In this document: piece by piece, positions 62,633 to 64,000 of the stretch
Numbering within the stretch: position 1 is the first letter of the stretch
Layout: every line of letters begins with the position of its first letter
Program-made: the position numbers and the translations under genes
Assembly: GCF_016899775.1 (NCBI RefSeq)
Contig: NZ_JACJJE010000008.1
Location: 21,304 to 85,303, forward strand
From: Pseudoflavonifractor capillosus
GTDB taxonomy: Bacteria; Bacillota; Clostridia; Oscillospirales; Oscillospiraceae
Direction: 5' to 3'
DNA: 64,000 nt
Notes under the pieces: generated by a model
The model's input: the letters and a program-made list of their open reading frames with translations, nothing else
Database searches by the model: none
What the model was told of the DNA's origin: nothing

Positions 62633-64000
62633 TTATTCGGGCAAGTCAATCTTGCCGACAAAGCTGTAATAAATCTCAATGTCCTGCCTGCGGGTGCCGT
62701 TCTCATCATAGCTGCACTCATGCACCACAATTTTCTCGATCATTTCCCGCAAGAGAGTGGGGGTCAGTTCTTCAAAGGCAAGGTGCTTGCGGACAATGCC
62801 CATAAATTTCTCGGCGTTGACGGTAGCTGCCTGTGACTTGTCCAGTTCGGCTTGCAGGGCGGCGGCTCTCTTTTTCAGCTCCGCTTGCTCGGCTTCGTAG
62901 TCAGCCGACAGTTCCATGAAACGCTCATCGCTGATTTTGCCGTTTACATTGTCCTCATACAGCCGCTTGATAATGCGGCTGATTTCAGAAATGCGTTCCT
63001 GCGCCTGTTCAAGCTGCTTGATGGCTGCGGCGGTCTTTCGCTTGCCGCCGATCTCGTTCTGCTGGACAAGTAGTTTCACAAACCGGCTCTCATGCTTGGC
63101 TGCGTATTCGGTCACTTGCCGGAGATTTGCCAGGACACCAGCGGTCAACAGATCGGTGCGGATAAAGTGCGCCGTACAGTTGCGGGTGCGCTTCTTGTAG
63201 CTGCCGCAGATGTAGCAGTCCTGTTTGCGGTCTTTGTTCTGATACCGCTGCTGATACAGCACATGGCCGCAGTCGGCGCAGAACAAAATCCCGGAGAACA
63301 GCCCCACTTCATCGTAGCGGTTCGGGCGTTTGCGCTGTTTGCGTAACTCCTGCACCCGTTCCCATGTTTCCTTGTCGATGATCGGCTCATGGTGGTTCTC
63401 GAAAATGGCCTGCTTCTCGACGGGGTTCTCTATGCTGTGCTTGACCTTATAAGAAGGCTTTTCCGTTTTGAAGTTCACCAGACATCCGGTGTACTCTCGG
63501 TTTTCGAGGATATGAACGACGGTGTTGGTCGCCCATTTGCACTCATAGCCTGGGTGATAACGGCGGGTGCTGCCTGTCCGCTGATATTCCAGCGTCCCCG
63601 GCGTGGGGATTTGCTGCTCCGTCAGCATACGGGCAATCTTGGTCGGGCCGTTCCCGGCAAGGCAAAGCTGGTAAATCTGCTGCACCACCGGGGCGGCTTC
63701 CTCGTCTATAATAAAATTCTCGTCCTCGTCCATCACATAGCCGTAAACCGGCTTGCTGGTAACAGGCTTGCCGCTCATGCCTTTTGACTTTTTCACTGCC
63801 TTGATTTTCTTGCTCGTATCTCTCACCAGCCATTCATTGAACAGATTTCGCAGCGGGGTAAAATCGTTGTCCATGCCCTCGCTGGCACTGTCCACATTAT
63901 CGTTGACAGCGATAAAACGCACACCCTTTTGAGGGAACAGCATTTCCGTGTAAAACCCTACCTGCAAGTAGTTTCGCCCTAACCGGCTCATGTCCTTGAC
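62633..64000 (-). CDS. Large serine recombinase, 3' part
   Basis: 455 codons visible, open to the right edge. It begins inside the resolvase domain at VKDMSRLGRNYLQVGFYTEM. The recombinase domain (about 80-190: YGYVMDEDENFIIDEEAAPV, TKIARMLTEQQIPTPG) is followed by a zinc ribbon (FCADCGHVLY ... CYICGSYKKRTRNC), a coiled coil (about 330-400) and a C-terminal domain. It is TndX/TnpX-like, as in Tn5397/Tn4451-type elements. The catalytic Ser lies outside the window. It points out of the window-side junction and has probably integrated the element into the C26 gene. Confidence 0.93.
   Translation of the reverse strand, partial: VKDMSRLGRNYLQVGFYTEMLFPQKGVRFIAVNDNVDSASEGMDNDFTPLRNLFNEWLVRDTSKKIKAVKKSKGMSGKPVTSKPVYGYVMDEDENFIIDEEAAPVVQQIYQLCLAGNGPTKIARMLTEQQIPTPGTLEYQRTGSTRRYHPGYECKWATNTVVHILENREYTGCLVNFKTEKPSYKVKHSIENPVEKQAIFENHHEPIIDKETWERVQELRKQRKRPNRYDEVGLFSGILFCADCGHVLYQQRYQNKDRKQDCYICGSYKKRTRNCTAHFIRTDLLTAGVLANLRQVTEYAAKHESRFVKLLVQQNEIGGKRKTAAAIKQLEQAQERISEISRIIKRLYEDNVNGKISDERFMELSADYEAEQAELKKRAAALQAELDKSQAATVNAEKFMGIVRKHLAFEELTPTLLREMIEKIVVHECSYDENGTRRQDIEIYYSFVGKIDLPE

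Overview
The window is most consistent with a GC-rich gut Clostridium relative (Oscillospiraceae/Flavonifractor-like). This is inferred from gene families (YitT, DUF6442, SigI/RsgI, CotH/VTC, ABC-F, AzlCD, DnaD/DnaI), Gram-positive-type Shine-Dalgarno sites, a CIRCE element and GTAGGGGCGG intergenic hairpins. There is no rRNA and no CRISPR array. The only tRNA signal is a 3' fragment of a tRNA-Thr(GGT).

Region 1 (1-8.2 kb): the 5' part of a secreted protein on the minus strand, then a 2-aminoethylphosphonate locus. It has an RpiR-type regulator, an ABC importer (ATPase, fused double permease, lipoprotein), phnW and phnX. Region 2 (8.2-20.1 kb): a beta-glucoside PTS/6-phospho-glucosidase operon; an ECF sigma/anti-sigma pair divergent from a YcdB/SLH surface protein, with matching ECF promoters on both sides; an ABC-F protein; and a MoxR/VWA pair. 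Region 3 (20.1-30.6 kb): DUF4230, azlCD, mgtE behind a long structured leader with an intrinsic terminator, a two-gene chromate transporter, nadE and the helicase-loading genes dnaI-like/dnaD-like. Two repeat-rich intergenic stretches (about 21.9-22.4 and 25.6-26.6 kb) carry a dispersed repeat whose hairpin stems differ completely between copies but keep their pairing.

Region 4 (30.8-43.8 kb): MATE exporter, HtrA-like protease, HAD phosphatase, Na/Pi cotransporter, three tandem DUF6442 paralogues with an XRE regulator, thioredoxin reductase, Dus, a Ca-type P-ATPase and a CIRCE-controlled Hsp20. Region 5 (43.9-49.9 kb) is the most interesting block. A SigI/RsgI pair is followed by an RsgI-domain lipoprotein, a VTC-domain protein, DUF4956 and CotH. 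RsgI and the lipoprotein each end in exactly six copies of the same 15-residue acidic repeat. Both transcription units start with the same SigI-like promoter (ACCCCG, 18-19 bp, CGTATTCTTC), so SigI appears to control itself and the CotH/VTC operon.

Region 6 (50.2-64 kb): YitT; an alanine dehydrogenase-gltS-sigma54 activator operon with a -24/-12 promoter; a 742-residue DUF4157 protein with a zinc phospholipase/P1-nuclease-like motif; an integrase remnant reading through a tRNA-Thr attachment site; an MNT/HEPN toxin-antitoxin pair with a frameshifted HEPN gene; and a PrpR-type sigma54 activator divergent from a C26 hydrolase gene. That gene has its own -24/-12 promoter and is cut short next to a large serine recombinase that runs off the right edge. 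The last 5 kb looks like a mobile-element landing zone.
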